From assembly GCA_902363455.1 (NCBI GenBank), contig CABJAC010000003.1, forward strand, positions 226,374-290,373: a stretch of DNA of 64,000 nt. The letters are read 5' to 3'. Shown one piece after another: positions 9,228 to 19,807 of the stretch (the stretch's first letter is position 1; every line of letters starts with the position of its first letter). The notes under the pieces are model-generated. The model had not been told where the DNA came from, made no database searches, and was given only the letters and a program-made list of their open reading frames with translations. The position numbers and the translations under genes were made by a program. The DNA is from Caryophanales bacterium (GTDB taxonomy: Bacteria; Bacillota; Bacilli; Exiguobacteriales; Exiguobacteriaceae).

Positions 9228-9262
9228 ATACACGTTTCATCACAAACGGATGAAACGTGTAT
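9228..9262 (-). terminator. Terminator of the UPF0344 gene
   Basis: A 14-base perfect stem (9228-9241 with 9249-9262) with a 7-base loop is followed by seven T on the minus strand. It separates the UPF0344 gene from the methyltransferase gene downstream. Confidence 0.85.
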
Positions 9263-9312
9263 TTCAGTTAATCAAATGCCTCTTTTCTCTTCACTCCTAA
9301 ACTTAAAGTCGC

Positions 9313-9693
9313 TTAGAAGAATTGCATTCCGTATGGTAATGAGTAACCGAGGAAAATCGTGACTATAGCGAGCACCGCAAAACCAAGCAGGAATCCGGAA
9401 TACGATTTCCCTTTTTTCAGACGAACCAGTGTCAGTTCACCAAAAATCAAGACGAGAAGACCGGCAGTGATTTTTGCATGGTATAAACCGTCTGGATTTT
9501 CAGACAGTCCCATGATTGTGATGTATAGATAAAGACCAGTGGCAAACGTTAAAAGTAACAACAAACGAAACGCCATATGGACGCCTTTTGCAGCACTTTT
9601 TCCGTTTTTATACATGGAAAATGCAACAAAAAATGTGACCAATAATAAAACCCATAATAAGACGTGTGTGTGTACAAATGCAGTAATTGGCAT
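9313..9693 (-). CDS. yisL: UPF0344 (DUF1516, YisL-like) membrane protein
   Basis: This 126-residue protein consists almost entirely of four predicted membrane helices. It starts with the histidine-bearing FVHTHVLLWVLLLVTFF that is typical of the YisL/UPF0344 family, and ends YSLPYGMQFF. The start at 9693 is supported by AAAGGAGG nine bases upstream; a longer frame to 9750 lacks a ribosome site. The family's function is unknown. The gene stands alone, between a histidine kinase gene ending about 65 bases upstream and its own strong terminator. Confidence 0.8.
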   Translation of the reverse strand: MPITAFVHTHVLLWVLLLVTFFVAFSMYKNGKSAAKGVHMAFRLLLLLTFATGLYLYITIMGLSENPDGLYHAKITAGLLVLIFGELTLVRLKKGKSYSGFLLGFAVLAIVTIFLGYSLPYGMQFF

Positions 9694-9759
9694 TTTAGTT
9701 CCTCCTTTGTTTAATCGTTCCTTACTTATCGTAGCTGATTTTTCACACAAGACATAGTA

Positions 9760-12324
9760 TTATTTTCCTGACATATCAACCGTATCAGAAACAACCATGT
9801 ATTCTGTAACTGTTTGCGGCAGTGATACCGTAAACGTACTCCCTTGTTTTTCGATGGACTCAACAGTAATTTCACCATTATGTCCGTGAACGATTTCTTT
9901 ACAAATCGCAAGACCGAGACCTGTCCCGCCAATTTTTCGGCTGTCAGAATTATCAACACGGTAAAACTTATCAAACAATTTGGCTAACGCTGTTTTCGGT
10001 ATTCCAATCCCTTCGTCACGGATCATAACATGAACATAATGCTGATCCGCCTGCAAGACCACTTCGATGTTTCCTCCAAGTGGAGAATACTTCACTGCAT
10101 TGTTCAATAAATTATTCATCAATTGTTTCATTTTTTCTTCGTCTGCTTCAATCAGTGGACATGTCTCAATCTGTGAATGGAACGTAATGAGATGCTTCGC
10201 TGTTGATGCTGCATAAAATTGTGTCGTCTCTTCAAGAAGCGGACGCAAATCAAGCAATTTTTTTTGATAAGACTGTGTTCTTGCTTCCATTCGCTGGACA
10301 TCCAAAAAGTCATTGACGAGATTCGTCAACCGCTCTGTTTCGGAGTGAATGGTTTGTAAGTATTTATCCTGTTTCGATAAATCAATATTACGATTCAACA
10401 TCAGTTCCGTAAATCCGTAAATAGATGACAGCGGCGTCCGCAGCTCATGTGACACTGTTGAGACCAATTCTGACTTAAGGCGATCCATCTCCGTTTCTTT
10501 CGTCACATCACGCAAGACCAGCATCGTCCCTTTACGAATTCCTTCGACTTCAATCGTCTCTACATAAAACTGGATGAATACGACTTGTCCATGAATCGAA
10601 AACTGGAGACTGTCTTTTGGAACTTCGCCACGTAGAATTCCTTCCATATATCGTGAAAATACTTCGGGTTCGTCGACAACAGCATGAATGAGATCCAGAC
10701 ATCCTTGAAGCGTTTCCGTTTTCTTCGTTCCATGCTGCAACTCCGGAAACAAATCATACAACGGACGATTGACGAACACTTCGTCTTTTCCAGGTTCAAT
10801 ATAGATAACGGCTTCCCGAATCGAATCCAAAATCCGCTCCGTTTTCGTTTTTTCACGGTTCATTTCATCAAATAACCGCATCCGAAGCAAGGAAAGCGAC
10901 AGTTGACGCGAAAATGACATGATATCGCGCATCTGTTCATTCGTAAACTGATCCCGGTAACGGACCAAATAGATAAATGCAATGGCTTCTCCCGATGCCG
11001 GATCAAGAATCGGCACTGCCGTCTCATACATATAGTACGGATAAGGCAATGGATGATCACTTGCGACTTGTTTTGAAGAGTGAACAGCTTTTTTCAAGGA
11101 CTCCGCCCGTTTTAGTAATGAAAAATCGCTTCCTAGCAACTGTTCGGACAACTCTTCTGTCATCCCGTGCGTCACAATAGAATAAGCGGCACTGTCATCC
11201 ACAAAAACAAGTGCCCCGATTTCAGAATCCGTGATGGTAATCAGTTTTTCAATGATTTCCGGATAAGCTGTCAAGGCTTCTCGAGCCGCTAACGTCTCTG
11301 TCAGATCATTGCGATACTGAAGATGCTGTTCATTTCGCATCGTCAGTTCGAGTGCTTCTTCCAACTCCTGTTGTTGGGCCTGCAGTTCTTCCTGTTGCGC
11401 TTGTAATTCCTCTTGCTGGGCCTGTAATTCTTCATTTTTTGCCAACAAATGTTGTTTGTTATCTGAAATCGCGCTGGCCATTTGGTTAAAGGATAATGCC
11501 AAAATACCAATCTCATCTTTTCTGTCCGGCACGTCAACATGTGAAATGTCTTCTCCGCTTGCGAGACGTTGGCTGTTTTTTACAAGCGACAGCAACTCTA
11601 TCGTAATTTTTCGAATAAACGGATAGATAAAGAAAATCAACACCCCGATCAATACGATGATGTTTGACAGCCAAATGAATTGAGTCGTCTGAATTTCTCT
11701 TGCCAACTGACGGCTGGTCTTTTCCGACCAGTCTTCCAGAAAGTCACGGTATCCGCCGAGTGCAAGTTCGCTTTTATTGATTTCTGATAACACATCGATA
11801 TTTCCTGACGCATCCAGCTTGATTTGACCGTTTGCGAGTAATTCTTTTCCGAGCGGGAGTGATGTCAGCGTTTTACCTTTCAAAAAAGACTCTTCCACTG
11901 CGCCCGACTCTTTTGCCTCAACGTAAGACTGAATCAACGGCAAAATCGCTTTGAAATAATAACCATATAATTCGCGGGAAGAACGGGCGTAATCTTTTCC
12001 TTGATCGTAAATCGCATTTTTTTCGAACCAACGTGTTTGTTCATCAATCGTTGCCCGCTGATCGATCATTTTTTGATACATGTTCTGATCCCCGATGAGT
12101 GCATATCCCCGCATATTGAATTGCAGATCCTGCCATTCTTCCCAAAGCGCACCTGCACGTGCGCTTCGTTCCCGAATATCTTCAAGTTTTAACCGCGTTT
12201 CCTGCAACTTTGTATCGGTATAGTTGTAGACAATCAGTGAAGAAATCATCAGTGTCGTTAATACGATATAAAAAGAAGCCATCAACTGGCGTCCAATTTT
12301 TCGATTAATCCACTGGATGATCAC
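9760..12324 (-). CDS. Membrane sensor histidine kinase (CHASE3-like, HAMP, GAF, PAS, HisKA, HATPase)
   Basis: This kinase has 854 residues. Membrane helix 1 lies near residues 17-35, an extracellular helical domain of CHASE3 type follows, helix 2 is near 216-236, then HAMP. Next comes a coiled coil in which the heptad LQAQQEE is repeated three to four times, then a GAF-like domain, a PAS-like domain, the phospho-acceptor block SHELRTP (His about 626), and an HATPase domain with NLLNNAVKYSP, DEGIGIP and GGTGLGLAI. The GTG start overlaps the upstream response regulator gene by 20 bases and has GGAGGG seven bases ahead. The signal is unknown. The chromosomal partner is clearly the receiver encoded just upstream. 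Confidence 0.88.
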   Translation of the reverse strand: MIIQWINRKIGRQLMASFYIVLTTLMISSLIVYNYTDTKLQETRLKLEDIRERSARAGALWEEWQDLQFNMRGYALIGDQNMYQKMIDQRATIDEQTRWFEKNAIYDQGKDYARSSRELYGYYFKAILPLIQSYVEAKESGAVEESFLKGKTLTSLPLGKELLANGQIKLDASGNIDVLSEINKSELALGGYRDFLEDWSEKTSRQLAREIQTTQFIWLSNIIVLIGVLIFFIYPFIRKITIELLSLVKNSQRLASGEDISHVDVPDRKDEIGILALSFNQMASAISDNKQHLLAKNEELQAQQEELQAQQEELQAQQQELEEALELTMRNEQHLQYRNDLTETLAAREALTAYPEIIEKLITITDSEIGALVFVDDSAAYSIVTHGMTEELSEQLLGSDFSLLKRAESLKKAVHSSKQVASDHPLPYPYYMYETAVPILDPASGEAIAFIYLVRYRDQFTNEQMRDIMSFSRQLSLSLLRMRLFDEMNREKTKTERILDSIREAVIYIEPGKDEVFVNRPLYDLFPELQHGTKKTETLQGCLDLIHAVVDEPEVFSRYMEGILRGEVPKDSLQFSIHGQVVFIQFYVETIEVEGIRKGTMLVLRDVTKETEMDRLKSELVSTVSHELRTPLSSIYGFTELMLNRNIDLSKQDKYLQTIHSETERLTNLVNDFLDVQRMEARTQSYQKKLLDLRPLLEETTQFYAASTAKHLITFHSQIETCPLIEADEEKMKQLMNNLLNNAVKYSPLGGNIEVVLQADQHYVHVMIRDEGIGIPKTALAKLFDKFYRVDNSDSRKIGGTGLGLAICKEIVHGHNGEITVESIEKQGSTFTVSLPQTVTEYMVVSDTVDMSGK

Positions 12325-12682
12325 TCAGAATCCCTCCTACGACATCAATTAATTCTAGTGGACTAAATGGTTTAGAGAAGAAATAATTGGCACCGATTTC
12401 TTCTGCTCGTTCTCGGTCAGACTGTTGGCTTTTAGCCGTCAACATCATGATTTTTAAATTTTGTTTGTCCGGATGACGTCGCACCTTTTCAATCACCTCA
12501 ATGCCTGTCATCCCTGGCATCATATAATCAAGTAAAACGAGATCATATGATTGACTCATGATTTTTTGATAAGCTTCGTCACCATCTGTCGCTTCATCAA
12601 TCGTGTACCCTTCGTCTTCCAATGTATCGAGAACCAACATGCGTAACACATCTTCGTCTTCCGCCAATAAAATACGTGCCAT
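12305..12682 (-). CDS. Single-domain response regulator (CheY-like receiver)
   Basis: The 125-residue protein is a stand-alone receiver domain: acidic pocket AEDED near the N-terminus, phospho-acceptor in LVLLDYMMPGMTG, MLTAKS threonine and the FSKPFSP lysine. No output domain follows, so it must act through protein contact or a phosphorelay rather than DNA binding. Its 3-prime end overlaps the kinase gene by 20 bases, which implies coupled translation. AGGAGG precedes the start. The arrangement resembles stress or phosphorelay modules, but the target is not visible in the window. Confidence 0.9.
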   Translation of the reverse strand: MARILLAEDEDVLRMLVLDTLEDEGYTIDEATDGDEAYQKIMSQSYDLVLLDYMMPGMTGIEVIEKVRRHPDKQNLKIMMLTAKSQQSDRERAEEIGANYFFSKPFSPLELIDVVGGILSDHPVD

Positions 12683-12766
12683 CTATAAAACCTCCTAATG
12701 GTATTCAGCTGTTTTGTGTGCATACCTTCTTATTTTACACAGTTCCGTCACATTTAGAAATGAAAA

Positions 12767-12823
12767 ACGCCTAACAAACTCAGTCTGTCCTTTCAGATGT
12801 GACAGAATTGATTTGTTAGACGT
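12767..12823 (-). terminator. Terminator of addBA
   Basis: CTAACAAA (12771-12778) pairs with TTTGTTAG (12812-12819), and CTGTC (12785-12789) with GACAG (12801-12805). A run of T follows on the minus strand. It lies eight bases after the addA stop. Confidence 0.7.
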
Positions 12824-12830
12824 CTTTGGG

Positions 12831-15800
12831 TTAATAAATTTCAATCACTTCATGAAGAGCAAAAGCATAAATCAATTTTTTACTGATCTTAATTTTTAAA
12901 ATAGCTTCCAACGCTTCTTGGTACAAATTCAGTTGTGTCGCATAACGTTCACGCAGAAGATCTGCTTGCGCTTGTCCGGCAGATGCTTCAAATACTTGAT
13001 CGGATTTATAATCCAATAAAATATATGTCTCTTCATCGCGAATCAAACAGTCCACGATCCCCTGCATGACAGCTTGATCGTCCGGACCATGCCAATCCGT
13101 CCGGAATCGCGATGCATCAATTTTGTACGTGAAAGGCAACTCCCGGTATACATCCCCCGTTTTTAATCGTTTCTCCAGTAACTGTCCAATCTCGGAAGAG
13201 AAAAACATCGTTAATTCCGGTAATGCGTCCTGCATCGTCCGGGCTTCCACAGCGGATATCCGTTCCGCTTGTTCCCATTCAAGAATTTGATCGTCCACTG
13301 AACGTCCCGGTTCATACAATTGCATTGCCAAGTGAAGAACCGTTCCGCGTTCTGCTCCGGTTAATGTCGGTCCTAAAAATTGAGGTGTCCGGAAATATGT
13401 TGCTTGCCGGTGGGTCGATTCAAATGCCGCCCGCTCCAGTTGTTCCGTCCGCTTCAGTTCCGTTACGGTCTGTTTTGCTGCTGTATCTGTCGCCATCTGA
13501 CGTGGATACTGATACGTAAAGGCTGCTTGAATTTTCTCTTTTAACGAATCGTCACCTTCAAAATTAATTTTTTCGAGGACACGGACATGTTCGAGCTGAT
13601 CAATCATCTTCGTCAGTTCTTGATAAGGTGCGATGTCTTCAAGCGACATGACACGCAGAGACCAGTCATGCTGCTCACCGGACAAGTGATGACGAAGAAC
13701 GGCAGGAGACACCCAGTCGGCATACGTTTTAGCATTTCTTCGGTCCATTTCAGGTAAAAGTAATTCATCAAGCGGTTGATCCCGCCATTTGGCCAGTTGA
13801 TCTTCCAACTCTTTAATGACCCCCACCAGAATCAATTTTTCTTTTGCACGTGTCATCGCTACATAGAGGACACGCATTTCTTCCGCTTTCATCTCACGGT
13901 CCATTTCTCGTCGAATGACTTCTTTTAGGAGTGTGCCGGAACGCAGACGCTTGACCGGATCAATTGCATCCAAGGCAATACCGTATGTTTTATGCAATTG
14001 GATAGCTTGAATTTGATCCTGCTTATTAAATTGTTTCCCCAATTGACTGACAATCGTCACCGGAAACTCGAGTCCCTTTGACTGATGGATCGTCATGATT
14101 CGAACAACATCTTCATCCTCACCAAGCGATCGGGCTTCTGAAAAGTCTTCTCCCCGCTCGACCAAACGCTGAATCAAACGTAAGAATCGGTATAACCCCC
14201 GATATCCGGAAGTCTCATATTGGTGAGCTCGTTCGTAAAGCGCATTTAAGTTCGCCTGACGACTTCGTCCACCATTTAAACAACCGACATATTCAAAGTA
14301 TCCCGTCTGGTCAAATAAAGAGCGAATGAGACTCGAAAGCGATTTACCGCGAGCTTCTGTCCGCCAAGCTTGCAATTTTTGCAAGGCTTCATCGATTCGC
14401 ATTCCAAGCGGTGTCTGTTCTTTTGCTACTACTACCGCTGCTTCATAAAAAGAAGTGTCCTTCGACTTCGCACGAATACGTCCTAAATCCTGATCGGTCA
14501 GTCCAAAAATCGGTGATCGCAAAACACTTGCAAATGGAATATCTTGCAACGGATTATCAATCGTCTTGAGCAACGACATCATAATCTGAATTTCAGTTGC
14601 TTGGAAGTAACCGCCTGTCGTGTCTGCGTAAACCGGTAGTTCATATTGTTCAAAGACATCAACGAGTGCCTGTACTCGTTTTCCTCTTGACCGGACAAGT
14701 ACAACAATGTCACGGTATTCACATTTCCGAAATCGATTTTGCTTGGCATCGAAGACCAAATACGGATGGTCATCGTTCACCATTTCAAGAATGCGTGTCG
14801 CAATGACTTGTGCCTCCAGCTCTTCTTTATTGGTCTCTGTTTGATTTACTAACAGCAATTCCGGTGCTACTTGGTCTGATTCGACATATCCGAGATTACC
14901 CAGTCGCAAATATGCGGCTTCATCATAATCGATTTCACCGACTGCTTCATCCATGACTTGACGGAAGATATGATTCGTCCCGTCCAGCACCTCCAACCGA
15001 CTCCGGAAATTTTTTGTCAAATCAATGCGTGTTCCGATTTCCGTTTGCTGGAACCGTTTAAATTTATCAAGAAACAACCCCGGTTCCGCATGACGAAACT
15101 TATAAATCGATTGTTTGACATCACCGACCATAAATAAATTCCCCGTCGCTTCATCCGATTTCGAAACGAGTTGTAAAATTCGCTCCTGTACTTCGTTCGT
15201 ATCCTGATATTCATCCACTAATACTTCGATGAAACGTTCTTGAAGGAGACGAGCAACGTCTGTCGCCTCCCCGTCTTCTTCCAGCACGGCCAAGGCAAAA
15301 TGTTCAAGGTCAGAGAAGTCAACGATTCCCCGTTGCTGTTTGGCTTCCAAATATGCTTTTGAAAAACTTCGGACGAGCGCGACAATCATTTGGACATGTC
15401 CCAGTTGAGAACGCAAATCCTCAAGGTAATCGACACCATCTTTTTCAATAAATACATCACGCATCTTTTTTAACTCGCTGACTAGACGGGTCCGCTCTGT
15501 CTGAAAAATTTTCATTTCTTCGTCTCCACGGATCCCTTTCCATCGTCCGAATTCAACAGCTTGAAAAGCCAAAGCAACCGTCGTCCAGCGATCCTTTTTC
15601 GGATCGATCGATTGAATAGGCGTGATTTCTTGTGACAACATATCTGCCATTTCTTCATATCCAGATTGTCGGAGACGATAGGCCAACTCTAAATACCGGT
15701 GAATGACAGGACGAACACGTTGCCATTCCAGTTCGAATAACCGTGTCAGCAGATCTGACTCATCTGGATCAATCGGTGGATCATACTGACTGATCAAATC

Positions 15801-16379
15801 CTCGTAAAAGGCTTCTGGCTTCGGCAAAGAACGGGAAAACCGGTAAAGATTCGAAATCAAATTCAACATCGCTTGATCGTCTCGATCCGATGTATAACTG
15901 TCAATCAGTTCATAAAATGCCGGATCTGCTTCGGCATAAAACTGCTCAAACACTTCCTCTAACACATCATCCTGCAACAGTAACAGTTCTGCCTCTTCCG
16001 CAATCCGGAATGCCGGATCAAGACCAATCCGGTAATAGTTTTCACGTAAAATGGACAGACAAAATGAATGGATGGTTGTGATTTGGGCACGATTCATCAT
16101 CTGCCGTTGCTTTTTCAGATAGATGTCGTCCGGCGTCTGCTTGATTTTTTCCTCGATGGCTTCAATGACACGTGTCTTCATCTCTTTTGCTGCCGCGTTC
16201 GTGAACGTGGCAACGAGAATCCGGTCTGCTGTCAGTGGATCTTCTTGATTGATGACACGCTGTGTCAATCGTTCGACCAAAACAGCTGTTTTACCTGACC
16301 CGGCGGCGGCAGACACTAAAATGTGCCCGCCTCTCGCCTCGATGGCCTGTTGTTGTTCCCCTGTCCATGTCACACTCAT
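12831..16379 (-). CDS. addA: AddA subunit of the AddAB helicase-nuclease
   Basis: This 1182-residue protein is a UvrD-like helicase fused to a RecB-type nuclease. The Walker A motif SAAAGSGKT contains K30, the Walker B region reads VLVDEYQDTN, later helicase motifs include MVGDVKQSIYKFRHAEP and MTIHQSKGLEFPV, and the C-terminal nuclease motif is LLDYKSD near residue 1120. AddAB resects double-strand breaks for RecA-mediated repair and recognises a Chi-like sequence. The ATG overlaps the addB stop codon by four bases, giving the usual addB-addA order. Length is within the family's usual range (about 1,200). All key motifs are intact. Confidence 0.96.
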   Translation of the reverse strand: MSVTWTGEQQQAIEARGGHILVSAAAGSGKTAVLVERLTQRVINQEDPLTADRILVATFTNAAAKEMKTRVIEAIEEKIKQTPDDIYLKKQRQMMNRAQITTIHSFCLSILRENYYRIGLDPAFRIAEEAELLLLQDDVLEEVFEQFYAEADPAFYELIDSYTSDRDDQAMLNLISNLYRFSRSLPKPEAFYEDLISQYDPPIDPDESDLLTRLFELEWQRVRPVIHRYLELAYRLRQSGYEEMADMLSQEITPIQSIDPKKDRWTTVALAFQAVEFGRWKGIRGDEEMKIFQTERTRLVSELKKMRDVFIEKDGVDYLEDLRSQLGHVQMIVALVRSFSKAYLEAKQQRGIVDFSDLEHFALAVLEEDGEATDVARLLQERFIEVLVDEYQDTNEVQERILQLVSKSDEATGNLFMVGDVKQSIYKFRHAEPGLFLDKFKRFQQTEIGTRIDLTKNFRSRLEVLDGTNHIFRQVMDEAVGEIDYDEAAYLRLGNLGYVESDQVAPELLLVNQTETNKEELEAQVIATRILEMVNDDHPYLVFDAKQNRFRKCEYRDIVVLVRSRGKRVQALVDVFEQYELPVYADTTGGYFQATEIQIMMSLLKTIDNPLQDIPFASVLRSPIFGLTDQDLGRIRAKSKDTSFYEAAVVVAKEQTPLGMRIDEALQKLQAWRTEARGKSLSSLIRSLFDQTGYFEYVGCLNGGRSRQANLNALYERAHQYETSGYRGLYRFLRLIQRLVERGEDFSEARSLGEDEDVVRIMTIHQSKGLEFPVTIVSQLGKQFNKQDQIQAIQLHKTYGIALDAIDPVKRLRSGTLLKEVIRREMDREMKAEEMRVLYVAMTRAKEKLILVGVIKELEDQLAKWRDQPLDELLLPEMDRRNAKTYADWVSPAVLRHHLSGEQHDWSLRVMSLEDIAPYQELTKMIDQLEHVRVLEKINFEGDDSLKEKIQAAFTYQYPRQMATDTAAKQTVTELKRTEQLERAAFESTHRQATYFRTPQFLGPTLTGAERGTVLHLAMQLYEPGRSVDDQILEWEQAERISAVEARTMQDALPELTMFFSSEIGQLLEKRLKTGDVYRELPFTYKIDASRFRTDWHGPDDQAVMQGIVDCLIRDEETYILLDYKSDQVFEASAGQAQADLLRERYATQLNLYQEALEAILKIKISKKLIYAFALHEVIEIY

Positions 16380-19300
16380 TCTGTCTCCTCCTTCAATCGT
16401 TCTAATACTTCTTTTTCCGACAAGGAATCGAGTTTTCGATAGTCATTTCCAAGCGACTGATCAAATTGACAGACAGAACGGTACTCACAAAACGTGCACG
16501 GTGTTCGTTCATGATAATCAAACGGATCAATGGCGATATCACCTTCATACATCGATTGACTACTCGTCTTCAATTCATCCCAGGCGTAATCCATCAAAGC
16601 GTTTAACTGTTCTTCCTTCACAACGCCTTTTGTATGGGATTTATGAAGACCCGTCTTCGTAAACGTTACTTTGACGAGTGGTGATTTTTTTCGTTCATCG
16701 TAGGCAATCTGATCCATTGCCCGTAACACCTCATCATTTTCTACGATTACTCCTTGCATTTGATACGATTCAAGGAGAAGACGATTCCGTTCGATGTCGT
16801 CCGCAGATAAATCGCCCCGTAACATTGGATTTTTCACATGGAAATACAAAGCTCCGGCCGGTTTCGCCTGCTGATTGAACAGGACTTCTGATTGTTCAAC
16901 GACAGTTTTTAAATACAGCAACATTTGAATGGCTAATCCGTAGTAGATTTCAGCGAAATCCAGTTCCTTCGCACTCGATTTATAATCGACGATCCGGACG
17001 TATAACTGGTCGCCGATCGTTGCCTGATCGACCCGATCGATTCGCCCCGTGAATTCAATTTCAGTCCCGTCCGGTAACGTAAACCGAAGTGGCGGGAACA
17101 TCGCATTACCAAAACTGATTTCAAACAAGTCCGGTTCAAAATCAGACCGTTCTGCTTGTTTGACGAGCATTTTTGCAGTTTGCTCAACTACATCGGTCAA
17201 TTTTTTCTTGATATATCCAAAACGATTCGAACTCATCAAAATGGCATTTTGAATCTCCGGTGTCACTTTTTCGACCGCCTGTTTCGCAAGATCACTGCAG
17301 TACTGATCATCCAGATCCCGCCATCGTTTCCCCGAATCCTTGATGTTCACCGATACATCATTCAGTGCCCCATGGAAGAGATTTCCGATATCAGGCGCCT
17401 CGAATTTATAGAGTTTTCGTTCCTTTAATCGTAAACCATACCGTGCGAAATGTTTATAAGAGCAGGCATTGTACGTTTCAAACCGTGAAACACTGGCTTT
17501 GATCGTATCCCCGTACAATGTGCGTGCCAAATCATCAGTCAATGCTTCTGCCTGATTTTGATAAAACAATGCATGTGAAAATAATGCCATCCGTTCCCGC
17601 CCACGACCGTTCTCAAGCAAGAGGTTATAGACGTCGAACCAAGATTGTTGAATCGGATAACGACGCTGTAAGCGTCTCAGTTCGATTGCTGTCGCGGCGG
17701 CGGCACGTTCCGGACTCGTCACGAACTGCAACTGATCATTTGGTGCATGATCACCCGCTTCGGCAAAAGAAGTTTTAACAGGACGATCTTGCAACAGTTG
17801 ACGTTTGATTTGTTTGACGACCGATGCCGGCTGAAGCGCTTTGCCGTCCTCATCCACAAGTGCATAACTAATGTGAAGGGCATCACTTGGAGCGGTCACT
17901 CCTTGATACAGATAATACAGTTCATCATCAAACACATCTAATGACGCTTTACCGACGGGAATTCCTTGATCATGTAAAAAATCATGATCGCCTTCTGATA
18001 ATAATTTGGACTGATCCTCGACAAGCGGAATCAGACCGTCGTTCGCACCAAGCAGGAAAACGACTTTTACTTGCTGCAGACGTCCCCGGACATAGTCCGT
18101 TGCAATGACCTGATCAAGCGAAGGAGGCACAAGGGAAAAACGGAGGCTTTCCAGTCCGGTCTCAACCATTTGAATAAACAGTTCCGTCGTCAACACCGTC
18201 TCGGGTGCCGCTGCTTCCAATTGTTCAAACAGATGCAGGACCGCTTCATATACTTGATCATGTTCCCGCACCTGACTGAGCTCGTTGACCTCCAGTGCTT
18301 GTTGTTTCCAAACCGTCAAACGGTCGGTCAAGCGATGCTCCTCTAAAAAGCGGTAAAGAGACCGTGTATACTCACTCATCGTTTTTGAAGACTTGAATCG
18401 TTTCTCAAGCGGTTCAATAGCATCTAGTACAAATTGACGCCACTCGTTTAACTCACGTTCCTCCTGCAATTCTGCATCCGTCAAACTGACTTCATCCGCC
18501 AGCCGGCGTTTTAATTGCCAAGGTTTTTTCCACATGGAACCTTTAATGCCCCGCTCGAGGACAAACGTTTCTAAACGATCAAGCGCTAAACGAGAATCCG
18601 CTGCTGGAAGTGGAATTAATTCCGTTTTCAGTAGTCGGAACACAGATTCTTCACGGTAACCGGTCAATACGATATCAAGGACGGCATGTACCAATTCGAC
18701 AATCGGATGATGTACCATGGACTCCCGTTGATCGAGAAAATAAGGAACATCATACAAACGAAAAGCCCGTTCCAAATGATCAGCGTACGGTTCAAGATGG
18801 CGTACAAGAAACGCAATCTCGTTAAAACGGTATCCTTGTCCACGTACTAACTCAATGGTTTTTCGAACAGCAGCTTCCGTCTCGACTTGACGATTGACCG
18901 CTGCTGAAATTGTGACACCTTCCACTTCTTCATCCGTTGCCGGGTATCCCGGTGACAACAAGGCCTGTTCAAGATGCCGTAACCCCGCCGTTTGAAATTT
19001 ATAAGCATCCGTATAATGAATTTCTTCGTGGTCAATCCGCCGTTCTGTCATCTGCTCGATCAATTGCATGTAGCAGCGTTGTGATACGCCAAAATCAGAC
19101 TGCTTGGCGTAGATGTCTCCAACATCAAGTGTAAAACTGAGATGCATCTCTTGTGTCAGCTCCATCAATCGAAGCAGAACCTGCTGTTCTTGTAAGGAAA
19201 ATTCATAAAAACCATCAACGAATACCGTGACTTCTTGCAGACTGGCTTTCGGCAGTAAATCAATCAATGTCGTAAAATAATCGTCGGCATGAAGCGCCTT

Positions 19301-19807
19301 GTCCGCAATCCGTTCAGTAAAACGTTCATAAATCAGCGCCAAATCATTGATTTTAGGCGATCGCTCGGGTGAGGCACTACTGATTTTACGCAACATATCC
19401 GGCTCGACCAACGAACGTTTGAACGATGCAATCAGCTCGTCTAATCCTTTATAGAATCCCGGCATGTTTTTGGTCCGCTTAAAGATCTTTAGTTCTTCTT
19501 CTGCCTCTTCTACAACTTGACGCAGTAACAACTGTGTTCCGGTCTCATCTAAAAAAGGGATCGCTTGATTTCCATGATCCCGTAAAATATGGAATGCAAA
19601 ACGTCGTAAACTCATGACTTCCATTCGTACAAGACCGGATAACCGCGGATCCGTCGCGAGACGCCGCTCCATCTCAAATGACATTTGATCCGGTACAAGT
19701 AGATACATTGATGGTCCTAACGGTTGTTTACTGAGGATCTCCACGATACGTTCGATGAATGTAGTCGTCTTACCTGTACCGGCACGACCTAAGTGCATAT
19801 AATTCAT
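16376..19807 (-). CDS. addB: AddB subunit of the AddAB helicase-nuclease
   Basis: This 1143-residue protein starts with a Walker A motif (GRAGTGKTTT, residues 8-17) and ends with a nuclease domain containing GRIDRVD and VRIVDYKSS. Four cysteines that hold an iron-sulphur cluster in this family are visible: one in NACSYKHF near residue 781 and three in CTFCEYRSVC near residues 1103-1112. AddB supplies Chi recognition and the 5-prime strand nuclease. GGGAG lies just before the ATG. A LexA-box-like sequence (19936-19949) lies about 130 bases upstream, so DNA-damage control is possible. Confidence 0.96.
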   Translation of the reverse strand: MNYMHLGRAGTGKTTTFIERIVEILSKQPLGPSMYLLVPDQMSFEMERRLATDPRLSGLVRMEVMSLRRFAFHILRDHGNQAIPFLDETGTQLLLRQVVEEAEEELKIFKRTKNMPGFYKGLDELIASFKRSLVEPDMLRKISSASPERSPKINDLALIYERFTERIADKALHADDYFTTLIDLLPKASLQEVTVFVDGFYEFSLQEQQVLLRLMELTQEMHLSFTLDVGDIYAKQSDFGVSQRCYMQLIEQMTERRIDHEEIHYTDAYKFQTAGLRHLEQALLSPGYPATDEEVEGVTISAAVNRQVETEAAVRKTIELVRGQGYRFNEIAFLVRHLEPYADHLERAFRLYDVPYFLDQRESMVHHPIVELVHAVLDIVLTGYREESVFRLLKTELIPLPAADSRLALDRLETFVLERGIKGSMWKKPWQLKRRLADEVSLTDAELQEERELNEWRQFVLDAIEPLEKRFKSSKTMSEYTRSLYRFLEEHRLTDRLTVWKQQALEVNELSQVREHDQVYEAVLHLFEQLEAAAPETVLTTELFIQMVETGLESLRFSLVPPSLDQVIATDYVRGRLQQVKVVFLLGANDGLIPLVEDQSKLLSEGDHDFLHDQGIPVGKASLDVFDDELYYLYQGVTAPSDALHISYALVDEDGKALQPASVVKQIKRQLLQDRPVKTSFAEAGDHAPNDQLQFVTSPERAAAATAIELRRLQRRYPIQQSWFDVYNLLLENGRGRERMALFSHALFYQNQAEALTDDLARTLYGDTIKASVSRFETYNACSYKHFARYGLRLKERKLYKFEAPDIGNLFHGALNDVSVNIKDSGKRWRDLDDQYCSDLAKQAVEKVTPEIQNAILMSSNRFGYIKKKLTDVVEQTAKMLVKQAERSDFEPDLFEISFGNAMFPPLRFTLPDGTEIEFTGRIDRVDQATIGDQLYVRIVDYKSSAKELDFAEIYYGLAIQMLLYLKTVVEQSEVLFNQQAKPAGALYFHVKNPMLRGDLSADDIERNRLLLESYQMQGVIVENDEVLRAMDQIAYDERKKSPLVKVTFTKTGLHKSHTKGVVKEEQLNALMDYAWDELKTSSQSMYEGDIAIDPFDYHERTPCTFCEYRSVCQFDQSLGNDYRKLDSLSEKEVLERLKEETE

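Noticed and set aside
11343..11460. Tandem repeat that might be a CRISPR-like or VNTR array
   Set aside because: It is in frame and encodes the LQAQQEE heptads of the kinase coiled coil; no spacers.
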